DNA of 48,957 nucleotides from an uncultured Saprospiraceae bacterium (GCA_937921775.1 CAKZUK010000096.1:1-48957); one strand, 5' to 3'. Shown: positions 33,012 to 43,250, numbered from the stretch's first letter. Program-made: numbers and translations. The notes: generated by a model from the sequence alone, not told the origin.

Positions 33012-36000
33012 TTAATCTATTACAATCATTTTCTCTAGAGCAGTATGCTTTGAAGTAGACAGCTCGTAGTATAAAACACCACTCGCATTTAGGTCACTTC
33101 GGTTGATACTTAGTTCGTTGTACCCTTTGTCAAAAGTTCTAGTAATTTCCTGAATAACTTTACCCGAAAGGTCAAATATCTTAAGGCTAGCTTCACCTGC
33201 TTCAGGCAAACTAAAAGTAATCAAGGTTTCATTTTTGAATGGATTCGGACGGTTCTGATAGAGTGCAAAAACATTGAATGCTTCAGCATCGCCTTCAGCT
33301 TGCGTGTATTCAAAAGCAATGTTCATCAAATCAACATCAGCTCCTGATTCGCGATACGCTTCCGCAGTAGTCAATCGAGAGTTTGTGTTCAACACATCAC
33401 TCAACTTTACATCTTGTTTAGCATTTACTTCAAGTGTGAATAATACTGCATTGTCATCAAGACTTACTGCTGCTGATTGGTTCCAACTTGTAGTCATCAC
33501 GCCTTCGCTTGTACTTTGTAAATTAAAATTATTGGCATCTAAACCAGGTAATTCACCTGAAATTATATCCAGAATCTCAATCGCATTTTGTTCAAAACCA
33601 AGCGTAAACTGGTAACCCAAAATTTCATTAAAGTCTTTCGCCTTAACATCAATCTTATAGGTCTCACCAGCTTTCAGTAGTTGTTCCTCAATCTTCAATT
33701 GAAGCTCACCTTCGAAAGTACGATCATCAGCTACACCATTTAGATCAACGACTGCCGTACCATTTACATCACCCGTTTTGACCGCAACGAAATCGATATC
33801 TTGCATATCAGAATTCAGTTCATCAATCAGATAAGTTTCCGGAAATGATTCACCAAGTGGTTCGATTGGATCATCAAACACATAGTTTGCATCCACAAAC
33901 CTCCAAGACGTATTGTTCGAAAATTCAGTATCAATAAAGAGTACCACTTTTCTTAACAACACCATATCAAGGGTAGTCACATTCCCAGATTTGTTGATAT
34001 CAGCTGCAATAATCTTATAAGGTGAATCCAAGGCTTCAACACCCAGTAAGTGTTTACTCATCAAAACAATGTCGTAAGTCGAAACACCATTTAGGTAATC
34101 ATCATCTTTAGAAGGGGTAATTTCGTAACTCTCATAGGTCGGTAAATTGATACTAAATGCACCATTACCGTCTGTAGATACTACATCCATTCCCAAGGCA
34201 GGACTTACTGTTACGTTTGCCAAAAGGCCGTTTTCTTCGTTGCCAATTACTCCTGTCACCACATTCATTGGTGGCGTTGTACCGCAAGAGTATTGAACTC
34301 CAAAAGTACAAGAAGTAATTCGACCATGCTCATCTTCAACAGAAATGGTAACTGGAGTAGTGTTTACACCTACTTCAGCTCCACAATCATATGTAGTGGG
34401 TGACAAACTATAAGTCAGGTTAGCTCCTGAACAAATATCCAATGCATTAATCCAACCTAAAGAAGGATTATTGGGGTCAAAATCAAAAGTAACAACACCT
34501 CCTACAGAAGCCTGCGTAGGAATACTCGTTCCACAACTTAGAACTGCAGGTGGGTTAAGATCCACCACTAATACTTGCTGTAAACAAATCTCTCCAGTAG
34601 GGAGATAGAAATAAACATCTAAAGGTGTACCCGTTATTTGGCTACAAACAAAATTGATAGTAGCCTGAGGATTTGGATCATTATTGCTTAATGACATTAA
34701 AACACCTGTTGCATCTACCGCTTGATTATACAAACCTGGGTTAGTCACACCTAGCGTTGTTCCAGATGGATTATTCCCAACGTTTACTTCAAAAGCAGTA
34801 CTTACAAAATCGCCACAATCAAGTGTGTTTGTTACCGTAACCACAACGCTACAAGTACCTACGTTACCGCAGTAATCTGTCGCGGTAAATGTTACGCTGT
34901 GTGTCCCAACAGGAAAGTCTGTTCCTACACCAGTCGCAACCGTGCTTAAGGTACCTACTCCTGTAACATCTACACTACCATCATTAGCTTGGTCAATTTG
35001 ATAACCGAAACTTACAACTGGCACACCAAATATACCTGGTGCTGGTGCATAAGTATCTGTACAATCTGTTGCTGTTATATTGAAAACAAAATTTTCACCT
35101 TCTTCTACATTAGTAGCAGTAGGAGTACAATCTCCTAATACTGGCATGTCGTTGTCATTTACTTTTACGGTTTGAACCAGACTCGCTACTGGGACTGTTG
35201 GCGTAGTACTACACCAATCGTATACTTCCCATGTTCTTTGTAGTTTAAAACAAAAATCTAAACTTGGATCAGTAGGATCAGCTGGCAGAATTACTGTTTG
35301 CAAAGCCAAAGTAGCACCTGCACTTTCACAGTTCGATGTAGTAGTCACATCTGCTGCTTCCAAAGTACCTATTGCGCTACATTCCACAGAAACTAGTGCC
35401 GGAGGGAAAGTCACATCCGTTGCTGGATTAAATGGATTTGGATTTACAATCGTAATTTCCTGAGTACAAACATCCGTATTACCCCAATCGTCTGTAGCAG
35501 TATATGTTCTTAAAAATGGCGCATCTACATTTGAAGCATTCTCAGAATTCCCACATGCATCAACCTGCAAAAAGCCATCAGTAATTACAACAATGACATT
35601 ACAATCATCAGCAGCATTAGCATAATAGCCTAAAAAGGTTGTTACGTCATCTGCAGTACCTGGACCATTTTCCTCAAGGAAATAAGCCAATGGGCTAGTT
35701 GCTCCTACATCAGGAACACCATCTGCATCTACTGTCACACCATCATAAGTCATTAGTGTCGTCATGTAATTCTCACATGAAATCGTTTTATCTCCTGGGC
35801 AAGTAATTGCTGGATCCAAGTTATCCTGAACCGTTACAGATACTGTACAAAAATTTTCAAGACCAACACCATCTGTAACTTTTACATCAATCAACACTAC
35901 ATTTCCAACATCACAGCAAAAGAATGGAACATCTAAACCATAAGCTGTGCTTTCATCACCATCACAAAAAGCCATGTCCTGTCTTTTCACTTCTACGGTT

Positions 36001-38288
36001 ACCGGTCCACAGTTATCGGCCGTTTCCAAGTCTATACCGCTGTCTACAAATGTAGTCCATGGAATTGTAGTTCCACTAGCACCGAGGCCTAGAGTAGTGG
36101 AGCTAATCGCAACACAAGGAGGATTGGTATCATCAACAATTGTAATTGTAAATGTACATGCAGTAGTATTCCCACAACCATCCGTTGCAGTATAAGTAAC
36201 TGTTGTTAGTCCCAATTCTAAACCAACTAAAACATTATTAGTGCCTTGTTGTGCTAAAGTTCCAGAGGTATGAGTAATGGTATAATCAAGTCCATCAGCT
36301 GAACAACCATCACTCAATGTAGTGGGTGCAGGAAGAATGACACTTGCATTACAATTGTTACCCGCACCGTCTGTTATGTTAGCTGGGCAAACAAGTGTTG
36401 GTGGCGTATTGTCCATCACCTTTATGGTTTGGATACAAGTTTCAATCTCACCAGAATTACACCAATCTATTACAGTCCAAGTACGAACGATATCAAAGGC
36501 ATTTCCACAACTTGGGAATACCTGATCAGAATAAGTTCGATCAAACATGCAAACATTGTCTAGTGTTGTATTATTTAAAGTCGGTTCTCCTGTTTCGGAA
36601 GGAGCGGGATGGCCTTCATCATCTTGGTCCCAAGAGCCATTACATTCGAATGCCGGATTGGTCATTCCATCGTAATTTCCAGGACATACAAGGTCATCTA
36701 AAGATGGTCTTGTTATCGTTAAAGTTTGTGTACACGAACTTGTGTTGCCGTATTCGTCAGTAGAAGTCCAAGTACGCGTAATCGTACCAAAGCCTCCCGT
36801 TGGAGTACAACCTAAATCTTCAACTTCGGTATAAGTAAGCGTTGGATTCGCTGTACAATTATCGGATGTAGTCACACCCGTATCTGCCATAGTAGCAGGG
36901 TCGAGATCATCTGTACATGCCAAGGTTAAATTGGTACATGTGATAATTGGACCTAGTTTATCTTCAAACGACCAACCACTATTCCAACAAACCATATTAC
37001 CATCAGCATTAAACACCGATACATTAAAGAGCTGTCCGATCATACTACAGTCTGCAACATCAGAACCTGTCGTTCCAATTTCAACAGTATATCCTTCCAA
37101 GCAACCATCCTCGCCTTCCAATACGGTGGCAGGATAAATGACCGCTGTCCCACTGGCATCAAGACCTGTGTTGATATTTGCGTTACAACTTGTAGAAGTA
37201 TTTTGAACATCTTGAGAAACGACTATTGATTCAACGACTTCTGTACCGCAGTGATCTGTAACAGAAACCATATAAGTTCCAGTTGCATTTACTACAATCT
37301 CTTCTGTTGTTTCACCAGTACTCCATGCATAATCATAAAGCGTAGCTTGATTACCAGGAATTGCGAATGCTGTAAAAACCAATTGTGCTCCAGCTTGTTG
37401 TTGCAAATCATTATGCTCTCCCGTTTGAGAATTCACAAGATTAAACAAACGGTTATTTGTAAATTGCTGATGCGCAAAACTGAATAGCAATCCTGTTGCA
37501 GGGTCAAAGTCAGCACTTTGTGCGCTTGAATTAGAATTTATTACCGTGGGGCCCACTGAGGTACCAAGTCCTGTTGACAAATCAATGCTATATAAGGTGT
37601 TTGTACTTGCTGCAAAAGCATTTCCATCATTGTCAATCACCAACCATTCACCTCCACCGAATCCTGTGGATCCGATAACAGTTACTGCTCCGTTGACAAA
37701 GTCAAGGCTATAAAGTGTTGTATTTCCTGCGATTTTGGAGAGTGCATAAGCCAGTCCTGTCGTTGGATCCCAGGCTAAGCCAGACCATCTTTCACCAGCT
37801 TGAGGTATAGTGCTTCCTATTTGAGCACTCAATACACCGGTAGCAGGATTTATGGTGTAGAGACCGTTGTTGGAATAATCCAATACATAGAAAGTGCCGT
37901 TTATTAGGTCACCGCCTGTAAAGAAAAATCCTGTAAAAGTATTTCCAACTTGAGCTGCTGTTCCGTAAGGGTCAGACAGATCAAATTGAAAGAATCTGTT
38001 TATACTAACTCCATAAGCAGTGCCCATCATGGGGAAACCACCTTCTACGCTTACAGACAATGGTACATCTTCGCTTTCGCAAATGACTGTACCTAGTGCA
38101 CCATCAACCGTTAGAGATGGTAAGAAAGCAGGGGCTGGACAATACTGCTGAGCGAAACCTGCCTGCCAGCTCAGCATAAATAGCATGACGAGGCTAAGAG
38201 CCGAAAATCTTAGTTTTAAAGCTGGAAGTTGCCAGTCTTTATACCAAAGATGTCTTTCAAAAAATGTTAAAAAAGTCAGTGGGATCAT
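33012..38288 (-). CDS. Giant T9SS-exported protein with HYR repeats, dockerin-like and cohesin-like modules
   Basis: 1758 residues. Signal peptide about 28-46 (SLVMLFMLSWQAGFA). Residues 60-330 form a beta-propeller-like region (NNGLYTINPATGVL, GNAFAASTNTLYSIDLSTG). From about 370 to 1300 runs a series of HYR-like beta domains marked by TxTDGCGNTxxC and CPxNI motifs, very Cys-, Thr- and Asp-rich. Near 1440 lies a dockerin-like pair (YDIVLMSKHLLG; DINKSGNVTTLDMVLLRKV). Next comes a cohesin-like domain (ILGYQFTLGFEQNAIEILDI), then a T9SS sorting domain (YQNRPNPFKNETLITFSLPE ... KMIVID). It is a cell-surface or extracellular adhesin-like protein. A dockerin-like and a cohesin-like module in one chain could allow self-association (inference). 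Confidence 0.9.
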   Translation of the reverse strand: MIPLTFLTFFERHLWYKDWQLPALKLRFSALSLVMLFMLSWQAGFAQQYCPAPAFLPSLTVDGALGTVICESEDVPLSVSVEGGFPMMGTAYGVSINRFFQFDLSDPYGTAAQVGNTFTGFFFTGGDLINGTFYVLDYSNNGLYTINPATGVLSAQIGSTIPQAGERWSGLAWDPTTGLAYALSKIAGNTTLYSLDFVNGAVTVIGSTGFGGGEWLVIDNDGNAFAASTNTLYSIDLSTGLGTSVGPTVINSNSSAQSADFDPATGLLFSFAHQQFTNNRLFNLVNSQTGEHNDLQQQAGAQLVFTAFAIPGNQATLYDYAWSTGETTEEIVVNATGTYMVSVTDHCGTEVVESIVVSQDVQNTSTSCNANINTGLDASGTAVIYPATVLEGEDGCLEGYTVEIGTTGSDVADCSMIGQLFNVSVFNADGNMVCWNSGWSFEDKLGPIITCTNLTLACTDDLDPATMADTGVTTSDNCTANPTLTYTEVEDLGCTPTGGFGTITRTWTSTDEYGNTSSCTQTLTITRPSLDDLVCPGNYDGMTNPAFECNGSWDQDDEGHPAPSETGEPTLNNTTLDNVCMFDRTYSDQVFPSCGNAFDIVRTWTVIDWCNSGEIETCIQTIKVMDNTPPTLVCPANITDGAGNNCNASVILPAPTTLSDGCSADGLDYTITHTSGTLAQQGTNNVLVGLELGLTTVTYTATDGCGNTTACTFTITIVDDTNPPCVAISSTTLGLGASGTTIPWTTFVDSGIDLETADNCGPVTVEVKRQDMAFCDGDESTAYGLDVPFFCCDVGNVVLIDVKVTDGVGLENFCTVSVTVQDNLDPAITCPGDKTISCENYMTTLMTYDGVTVDADGVPDVGATSPLAYFLEENGPGTADDVTTFLGYYANAADDCNVIVVITDGFLQVDACGNSENASNVDAPFLRTYTATDDWGNTDVCTQEITIVNPNPFNPATDVTFPPALVSVECSAIGTLEAADVTTTSNCESAGATLALQTVILPADPTDPSLDFCFKLQRTWEVYDWCSTTPTVPVASLVQTVKVNDNDMPVLGDCTPTATNVEEGENFVFNITATDCTDTYAPAPGIFGVPVVSFGYQIDQANDGSVDVTGVGTLSTVATGVGTDFPVGTHSVTFTATDYCGNVGTCSVVVTVTNTLDCGDFVSTAFEVNVGNNPSGTTLGVTNPGLYNQAVDATGVLMSLSNNDPNPQATINFVCSQITGTPLDVYFYLPTGEICLQQVLVVDLNPPAVLSCGTSIPTQASVGGVVTFDFDPNNPSLGWINALDICSGANLTYSLSPTTYDCGAEVGVNTTPVTISVEDEHGRITSCTFGVQYSCGTTPPMNVVTGVIGNEENGLLANVTVSPALGMDVVSTDGNGAFSINLPTYESYEITPSKDDDYLNGVSTYDIVLMSKHLLGVEALDSPYKIIAADINKSGNVTTLDMVLLRKVVLFIDTEFSNNTSWRFVDANYVFDDPIEPLGESFPETYLIDELNSDMQDIDFVAVKTGDVNGTAVVDLNGVADDRTFEGELQLKIEEQLLKAGETYKIDVKAKDFNEILGYQFTLGFEQNAIEILDIISGELPGLDANNFNLQSTSEGVMTTSWNQSAAVSLDDNAVLFTLEVNAKQDVKLSDVLNTNSRLTTAEAYRESGADVDLMNIAFEYTQAEGDAEAFNVFALYQNRPNPFKNETLITFSLPEAGEASLKIFDLSGKVIQEITRTFDKGYNELSINRSDLNASGVLYYELSTSKHTALEKMIVID

Positions 38289-39090
38289 AGTGCTTGATTT
38301 AAAAAAGATTTATAAAAAATAAAAACATAACTAAGCCAGGCTTATCATGGTGCAATTGACCACGAAAGCAAATTTCTAGTGACGTTAGATGATGTACCAG
38401 CCCAATAAGGATGCTAGAGAATCAATCGTCTGAATGACTCCGACTTAAGGTCGTGAGTACCAATAAATTAAAATCTCAGTTATTATCCACCTGAAAGATG
38501 TCAGTTAAATCTTTTTCAAAAAGATCAACATCCGGCTGAATTCCTGGGCTACGCACATGATGTCGTGCCCCAGTTTTGCTTTAAAATCGGAATTCGGGAT
38601 AATATCGGTTTGTGGGATGGAGGTTCAAAACGTTTGATATTAAATAATTTTCATCAAACAGAGACACCTGCTTCTTTTGAAGTTGTTTTCAAGAACTTCA
38701 GTATTATTAAAAAAATTCGGTTTAACACTAATTTGAAAATTCAGTATCGGTTTGTAAATTTTCAAACATGAAGTTTATGCTTATTTGTATAAACACTGCT
38801 CATCAAAAAATTACACATTATACATTAATAAAAACTTCAATCTCATATTTCCAATAATCATGCCTTTTCTCTTCTCATCTAAAAAGCCTTGTATTCATTA
38901 AGCTTTTAGCAATAGACACAAATAGTTGATAAATAATAAACAAAAAGTTTATTGTTTATTTGTTTTAATAAAACTTTTTGTTTTAATTTGTATCAGCGTT
39001 TGAGACTTAATGAATTATAAGGAGCATATAATTTATTCAGTATTAAACTCAATACTTGAGAAACATACTTAATCATGCAAACACTTTATT
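38289..39090. other. 800-bp gene-free region
   Basis: Between the giant gene and the glucosaminidase gene (divergent). It contains a perfect small palindrome ATCTTTTT-c-AAAAAGAT (near 38509) and an AT-rich inverted pair AACAAAAAGTTTATT (38939-38953) with AATAAAACTTTTTGTT (38967-38982), 108 nt before the glucosaminidase start. A 68-codon open frame at 38565-38771 has no recognisable features and I do not support it as a gene. Confidence 0.5.
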
Positions 39091-40002
39091 ATGAGAAATT
39101 TAATTGTCCGACGAATGGATCTACTTAAGCTTTATGTCAGAATGAAAGTGAACAAAATTATTTATCAAATTTGGCCAATGATACCTAAGGCACTTGCCTT
39201 TGTTGCTGTAGTTGTTTTGATACAACAAAAGGACATCAATTTAAACTTGAATCTTAGCAACGACAAACATCAAGTCTCAAAAACCAATGATGTAAAAGCT
39301 TTGTTTGCAAAAAATGAAGACATCGCCCCTACACCAAAACACATTGATGTAGCAGTTCAAAAAACCGTCTATCAGTCGTCTTTCGTCCACAGCGACCCCA
39401 CAACAAAAGTTGTTGCACCTAAAATTGTTACGCCAAAAGCAGTTGCATCAAAAAAAGAGGAAGTTAGCCAGCAAGGGAACTTGGCCAACACCTACTCGAA
39501 CATGATTTATGAATCAGATAAGAAATCAAATTTATCTACAGCACATTTACGAAAGCGAAATAAACAAGAATCCTATGTCAAAAGGTTTTACAAAGTCGCT
39601 CAAACCGAAATGAAAAAATTTGGTATTCCTGCCAGCATAACATTGGCTCAAGGACTAATAGAAAGTAACGCTGGAGAAAGTCGACTATCAAGAAATAATA
39701 ATAATCATTTCGGTATGAAATGTTTTTCAAAAAAATGTGGAAAAAATCATTGCAGTAATTTCACAGATGATAGCCACAAGGATTTTTTCAGAAAGTACCA
39801 AACGAGTTGGGATAGCTATCGGGCGCATAGCGTGCTACTCAAGAATAAGCGCTATCAACCTTTGTTTAAACTAAATAAAAAAGATTATAAAAGCTGGGCT
39901 CATGGATTGAAAAAAGCGGGTTACGCAACAGACCGCCTTTACGCCAAAAAACTAATCAAACTGATTGACGATCTAAAGCTTTATCAATACGATGAGTTAT
40001 AA
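39091..40002 (+). CDS. Glucosaminidase (FlgJ/LytD-like peptidoglycan hydrolase)
   Basis: 303 residues. A membrane helix at about 27-42 (IWPMIPKALAFVAVVVLI) anchors it with the bulk outside. A 110-residue linker rich in Lys/Thr/Val follows. The catalytic domain (about 165-295) is a glucosaminidase: FGIPASITLAQGLIESNAGES with the catalytic Glu, NNNNHFGMKCF, DDSHKDFFRKYQTSWDSYRAHS, and the end AGYATDRLYAKKLIKLI. It cleaves the glycan strand of the cell wall in growth or separation. ATG at 39091. A bidirectional terminator lies 130 nt after the stop. Confidence 0.9.
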   Translation: MRNLIVRRMDLLKLYVRMKVNKIIYQIWPMIPKALAFVAVVVLIQQKDINLNLNLSNDKHQVSKTNDVKALFAKNEDIAPTPKHIDVAVQKTVYQSSFVHSDPTTKVVAPKIVTPKAVASKKEEVSQQGNLANTYSNMIYESDKKSNLSTAHLRKRNKQESYVKRFYKVAQTEMKKFGIPASITLAQGLIESNAGESRLSRNNNNHFGMKCFSKKCGKNHCSNFTDDSHKDFFRKYQTSWDSYRAHSVLLKNKRYQPLFKLNKKDYKSWAHGLKKAGYATDRLYAKKLIKLIDDLKLYQYDEL

Positions 40003-40479
40003 GCTTTGAGGGGTTTGAGTAGGTACTCAATTTAATTGATCACTTACTTAGGTGTCGGTGTTGTTTAGCATTGAATCGGAATGAAAGACACCTGCCCCTC
40101 TAAAGAAAATTTGTTTCATAGTGTTTTCCGAAAAGGTGTCAGCTTCGCTGACACCTTTTTCTTTGTCCACTTCCCCATCAAATCGCTGCACTCTTAGCCC
40201 CTCTTGTCTCCGATAATGCCCATAGACCACTTCGCTGAGGAACTGTCGAGGGACTTGTCCATTTATAACGAAAGACCAGTCGAGTGAAAGTAGTGACAGC
40301 GACTCCATGATATCTAAGGATAGCAACCCCACAACGGAGCAGTCTCTTAGCAGCAAGTTAAAATTTGTTAAATTCACCATATTTTAGAGCCTTGGCACCG
40401 TATATGTGGACTTAATGTCGTTATCTACATATAATAAAGTTTTCAAGTTCTATATCTCAAAACAAAAGCAAATACAGCC
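40003..40479. other. Intergenic region with strong hairpin and doubtful minus-strand frame
   Basis: An open frame on the minus strand from an ATG at 40380 to 40048 (110 codons) contains SFVINGQVPRQFLSEVVYGHYRR, which looks coding-like in composition. However, its 3' part runs through the perfect terminator at 40131-40160 and it matches no family I know. It may be a repeat-encoded or decayed gene fragment. Confidence 0.35.
40131..40160. terminator. Perfect bidirectional terminator
   Basis: AAAAGGTGTCAGC, loop ttc, GCTGACACCTTTT plus a further T: a 13-bp perfect stem with A and T flanks. It serves the glucosaminidase transcript and would also stop minus-strand transcription. Confidence 0.85.
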
Positions 40480-41475
40480 ATGAAGTTTCATTTTCTACTC
40501 TTCTGTACATTTTTTACTGCCCTTCAACTTAAAGCCTTTGATGGTGTTGTTCCTTTCTCCGCATTACCGCTTGACTGCGCTAAACTAATAAATGGCGAGC
40601 TAGACAGCCTTTCACTAGAAGGCTATCTCAAAAGTGAAAACATTGAAGCAGAAATTACTGAACAAGGGGTTTTCTACAAAATTGATGACTATGGATCTGG
40701 AGATCATCCAAAGGCGGGTGACTATGTAATGGTGAAATATAAGGGAATGCTCATGGATGGATCTGTATTTGACCAATCAAAAGAAAACGAACCCTTTGTT
40801 TTTCAATTGGGCTACCGACATGTGATTGTTGGCTGGGAGTATGGGATACCACTTTTCCAAGTGGGTAGCAAAGGTCGCTTGTTTGTACCTGCCGAAATGG
40901 CTTATGGTCGTTCGAGTGCAGGTGTTGTACCTCCTAACTCTCCACTTATTTTTGAAATCGAATTGATAAAGATCATGAACTTCGACGAGTACGACGAGTA
41001 CATGGTAGTTATGGAAAAAAAGGCTCGAAAAGAATATGAAGCTAAGAAGAAAGCTCAATTTGAAACTGACAAAAAATTAATTCAAGATTATTTGATTGAC
41101 CATAAAATTAAAAAATCCAAACGCCTTCCTTCTGGTGTTAGTTATGCCATTACAAAAAAAGGAAAAGGCAACAATGCAAAGTCCGGTGACTTCTTAAAAG
41201 TTGAATACACTGGATATCTTCTCGACGGTTCTTCTTTTGATGCATCAAAAGAAAAACAACCTTATCAATTTCAATTAGGTAAAAGAAAAGTAATTCAGGG
41301 GTGGGAAGATGCCTTACCGAATTTCAAGAAAGGTAGTGAAGGTTGGATATTTGTTCCTTCCAAATTAGCTTATGGTCCTAGACCAATTGAAGAAGATGAT
41401 ATTTCTATTCCAGGAAATTCAGTTTTGGTGTTTAAAATAAAGGTGGTGGAGATAAAAATGGGAAGTGGGAAGTAG
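40480..41475 (+). CDS. Tandem FKBP-type peptidyl-prolyl isomerase, exported
   Basis: 331 residues. A signal peptide (MKFHFLLFCTFFTALQLKA) directs it to the periplasm. Two complete FKBP domains follow. The first is about 70-165 (GDYVMVKYKGMLMDGSVFDQS, VIVGWEYGIPLFQVGSKG, AYGRSSAGVVPPNSPLIF). The second is about 222-327 (GDFLKVEYTGYLLDGSSFDAS, VIQGWEDALPNFKKGSEG, IPGNSVLVF). A charged 50-residue helix links them. It probably assists folding of exported proteins. Its last five residues (GSGK and the stop) are encoded inside a GGGAAGT tandem repeat, so the C-terminus may have changed by repeat expansion. Confidence 0.9.
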   Translation: MKFHFLLFCTFFTALQLKAFDGVVPFSALPLDCAKLINGELDSLSLEGYLKSENIEAEITEQGVFYKIDDYGSGDHPKAGDYVMVKYKGMLMDGSVFDQSKENEPFVFQLGYRHVIVGWEYGIPLFQVGSKGRLFVPAEMAYGRSSAGVVPPNSPLIFEIELIKIMNFDEYDEYMVVMEKKARKEYEAKKKAQFETDKKLIQDYLIDHKIKKSKRLPSGVSYAITKKGKGNNAKSGDFLKVEYTGYLLDGSSFDASKEKQPYQFQLGKRKVIQGWEDALPNFKKGSEGWIFVPSKLAYGPRPIEEDDISIPGNSVLVFKIKVVEIKMGSGK

Positions 41476-41495
41476 AGAAGTGGGAAGTGGGAAGT
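41460..41495. repeat. Four GGGAAGT units spanning the FKBP stop codon
   Basis: GGGAAGT at 41460-41466, 41467-41473, 41482-41488 and 41489-41495, with AGAGAA between the pairs. The stop codon (41473-41475) is within it. The following TTTTGGACGCAGAAG resembles TTTAGACGCGGAG after the repeat at 30692-30757. Confidence 0.65.
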
Positions 41496-41643
41496 TTTCC
41501 CAGCAACCTAATTTTGGACGCAGAAGACGGGTTGGCGCAGAAATATCCACGACAGTATTCATACGCAAGAGACACCGAGCTTGTTTGGCTTCCGCAGGAA
41601 TGGGAGTCGAAATTAAAATTTATTTTGTGTCCTCTTAAATTCA

Positions 41644-41692
41644 AAATAAAAAAGGCTGCTTTGACAAATGTCGAAGCAGCCTTTTTTATTTT
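41644..41692. terminator. Bidirectional terminator between FKBP and tatA genes
   Basis: AAAAAAGGCTGCTTtGAC, loop aaat, GTCgAAGCAGCCTTTTTT, extended by A/T flanks to over 20 pairs with one mismatch. It sits 15 nt before the stop of tatA and 170 nt after that of the FKBP gene. Confidence 0.85.
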
Positions 41693-41706
41693 GCGCTAAG
41701 CGAGAA

Positions 41707-41925
41707 TTACTTCTCTCCCTTAGCTCCAGCATCTTTACGTTCAGCATCGCGGATACCTTCTTTAATTTCGCCTTCTATGGTAGCTCGCGCGCTATTAAAC
41801 TCACGAATCCCTTTACCCAGGCCTTTCGCCAATTCTGGAATCTTCTTTCCACCAAATAGTAAAATAACCACTAGCACAAGGCCAACGATCTCATAAGGTC
41901 CTAAAAACAATAATATAGTATTCAT
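41707..41925 (-). CDS. tatA: Twin-arginine translocase subunit TatA/TatE
   Basis: 72 residues: one N-terminal membrane helix ([12 protein letters not shown]), the hinge [20 protein letters not shown] that opens the amphipathic helix, and a charged tail. This is the TatA pattern; TatB would be longer. It forms the pore for folded proteins with TatC, which is not in the window. ATG at 41925. Terminated by the hairpin at 41644-41692. Confidence 0.92.
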   Translation of the reverse strand: MNTILLFLGPYEIVGLVLVVILLFGGKKIPELAKGLGKGIREFNSARATIEGEIKEGIRDAERKDAGAKGEK

Positions 41926-42131
41926 GATATTCTATTTTTTCAATAAATTGAAGCTGATTTAAACACAACTATGCGTATCTGCTTGTTATACAAAGCTAAG
42001 CTATTTAATTAACTAAGAACAAATCTTAACAGGAATATTACCCTCTTTTGACTCTGTTTAAGGGGGAAAGTTTAGTTTAAGGACAATTTTACCCTCATTT
42101 TAAGCCTAAGCACAAAGTTAGTCCAAAAACG

Positions 42132-43085
42132 CTATTTCTTCAATCCGATCTCCCTCAATCGCTCATCCAGATACTCCCCTGCTGTAATTGACTCATAAGC
42201 CAATGGACGCTCATCAGTAACACATTTGTCCAAGCAAGTCAAATCCATTGACTTCTTCGGATGCAAAAAGAAGGGAATAGACAGACGTGGAAGGTGCCAC
42301 ATTTCTTTTGGAGGATTCACTACTCTGTGGGTCGTTGACTTGAGGTAATTATTAGTCAAGCGCTGAAGCATATCTCCTACATTGATCACAATTTCATCTT
42401 CTTCTGGTGTAATCGCCATCCACTCATTATTCATATTCAACAGTTCCAAACCTCCAGCTGAAGCGCCAACAAGTAAGGTAATCAGGTTGATATCTTCATG
42501 CTGTTCAGCACGGATAGCTGAGGCTGGTTCTTCCATGATTGGCGGATAATGAATGGCTCTCAAAATACTATTACCGTTGTGAATTTTAGCGTCAAAAAAA
42601 TCTTCACCCAAATCAAGGTATATAGAAATTGCTTTTAAAAGATGCGCTCCTGCATTTTCAAATGCCTGATACAAGTCATGGCCCAAATCTGTAAACTGAG
42701 GAGTCACATCAGTTTTCACATTGTCTGGATATTCACTTTTGATTGGATCACCATCACTTACTTCCTGACCAATTTGAAAAAACTCTTTTAGGTCAGCTAC
42801 CTTCGATTGCTTGGCATGTTCTTTCCCAAAAGAAGTATATCCTCTTTGTCCTGCAAGCTCAGGAATTTCATACTTCCGCTTGACATCATTCGGTAATGCA
42901 AAAAATGCTTTTGAGTTGGTATAAAAACCGTCAATTAATGATTTAGGAATACCATGATTCCTTACTCCTACAAAGCCGATGCTATTAAATGCGTTTCCAA
43001 TCGCTTGCACAAATTCAGCTTTCTCTGTTACTGTTCCATTTACGAATTTAGAAAGATCTACTACCGGAATTACTCTGTTTGCCAT
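42132..43085 (-). CDS. 2-oxoglutarate/Fe(II) oxygenase, isopenicillin-N-synthase-like
   Basis: 317 residues. The N-terminal DIOX_N part (VIPVVDLSKF, GFVGVRNHGIP) is followed by the jelly-roll core. Iron ligands are seen as His and Asp in EQHEDINLITLL and the second His in TTHRVVNP; the 2-oxoglutarate-binding Arg and Ser are in RLSIPFF. The family uses Fe2+ and O2, usually with 2-oxoglutarate, for hydroxylation or ring formation on small molecules. No biosynthetic cluster surrounds it, so the substrate is open. ATG at 43085. Confidence 0.9.
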   Translation of the reverse strand: MANRVIPVVDLSKFVNGTVTEKAEFVQAIGNAFNSIGFVGVRNHGIPKSLIDGFYTNSKAFFALPNDVKRKYEIPELAGQRGYTSFGKEHAKQSKVADLKEFFQIGQEVSDGDPIKSEYPDNVKTDVTPQFTDLGHDLYQAFENAGAHLLKAISIYLDLGEDFFDAKIHNGNSILRAIHYPPIMEEPASAIRAEQHEDINLITLLVGASAGGLELLNMNNEWMAITPEEDEIVINVGDMLQRLTNNYLKSTTHRVVNPPKEMWHLPRLSIPFFLHPKKSMDLTCLDKCVTDERPLAYESITAGEYLDERLREIGLKK

Positions 43086-43250
43086 AGTACGTCAACAATT
43101 TTTGTTTTAATAATAATCAAAGATACAGATAGTCCATTTATTTTAAAAATAAGTGCTTGGACATAATTAGCTTAACATTAATCGGTGAAGCCTGTCTGCA
43201 GATCAGGGGGTTTAGTTCTAATTGACTAAACTTTGACCTAGCATTTAATA

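Noticed and set aside
38565..38771. 68-codon plus-strand frame in the 800-bp gap
   Set aside because: No motif, no promoter or terminator, unusual residue mix; treated as chance.
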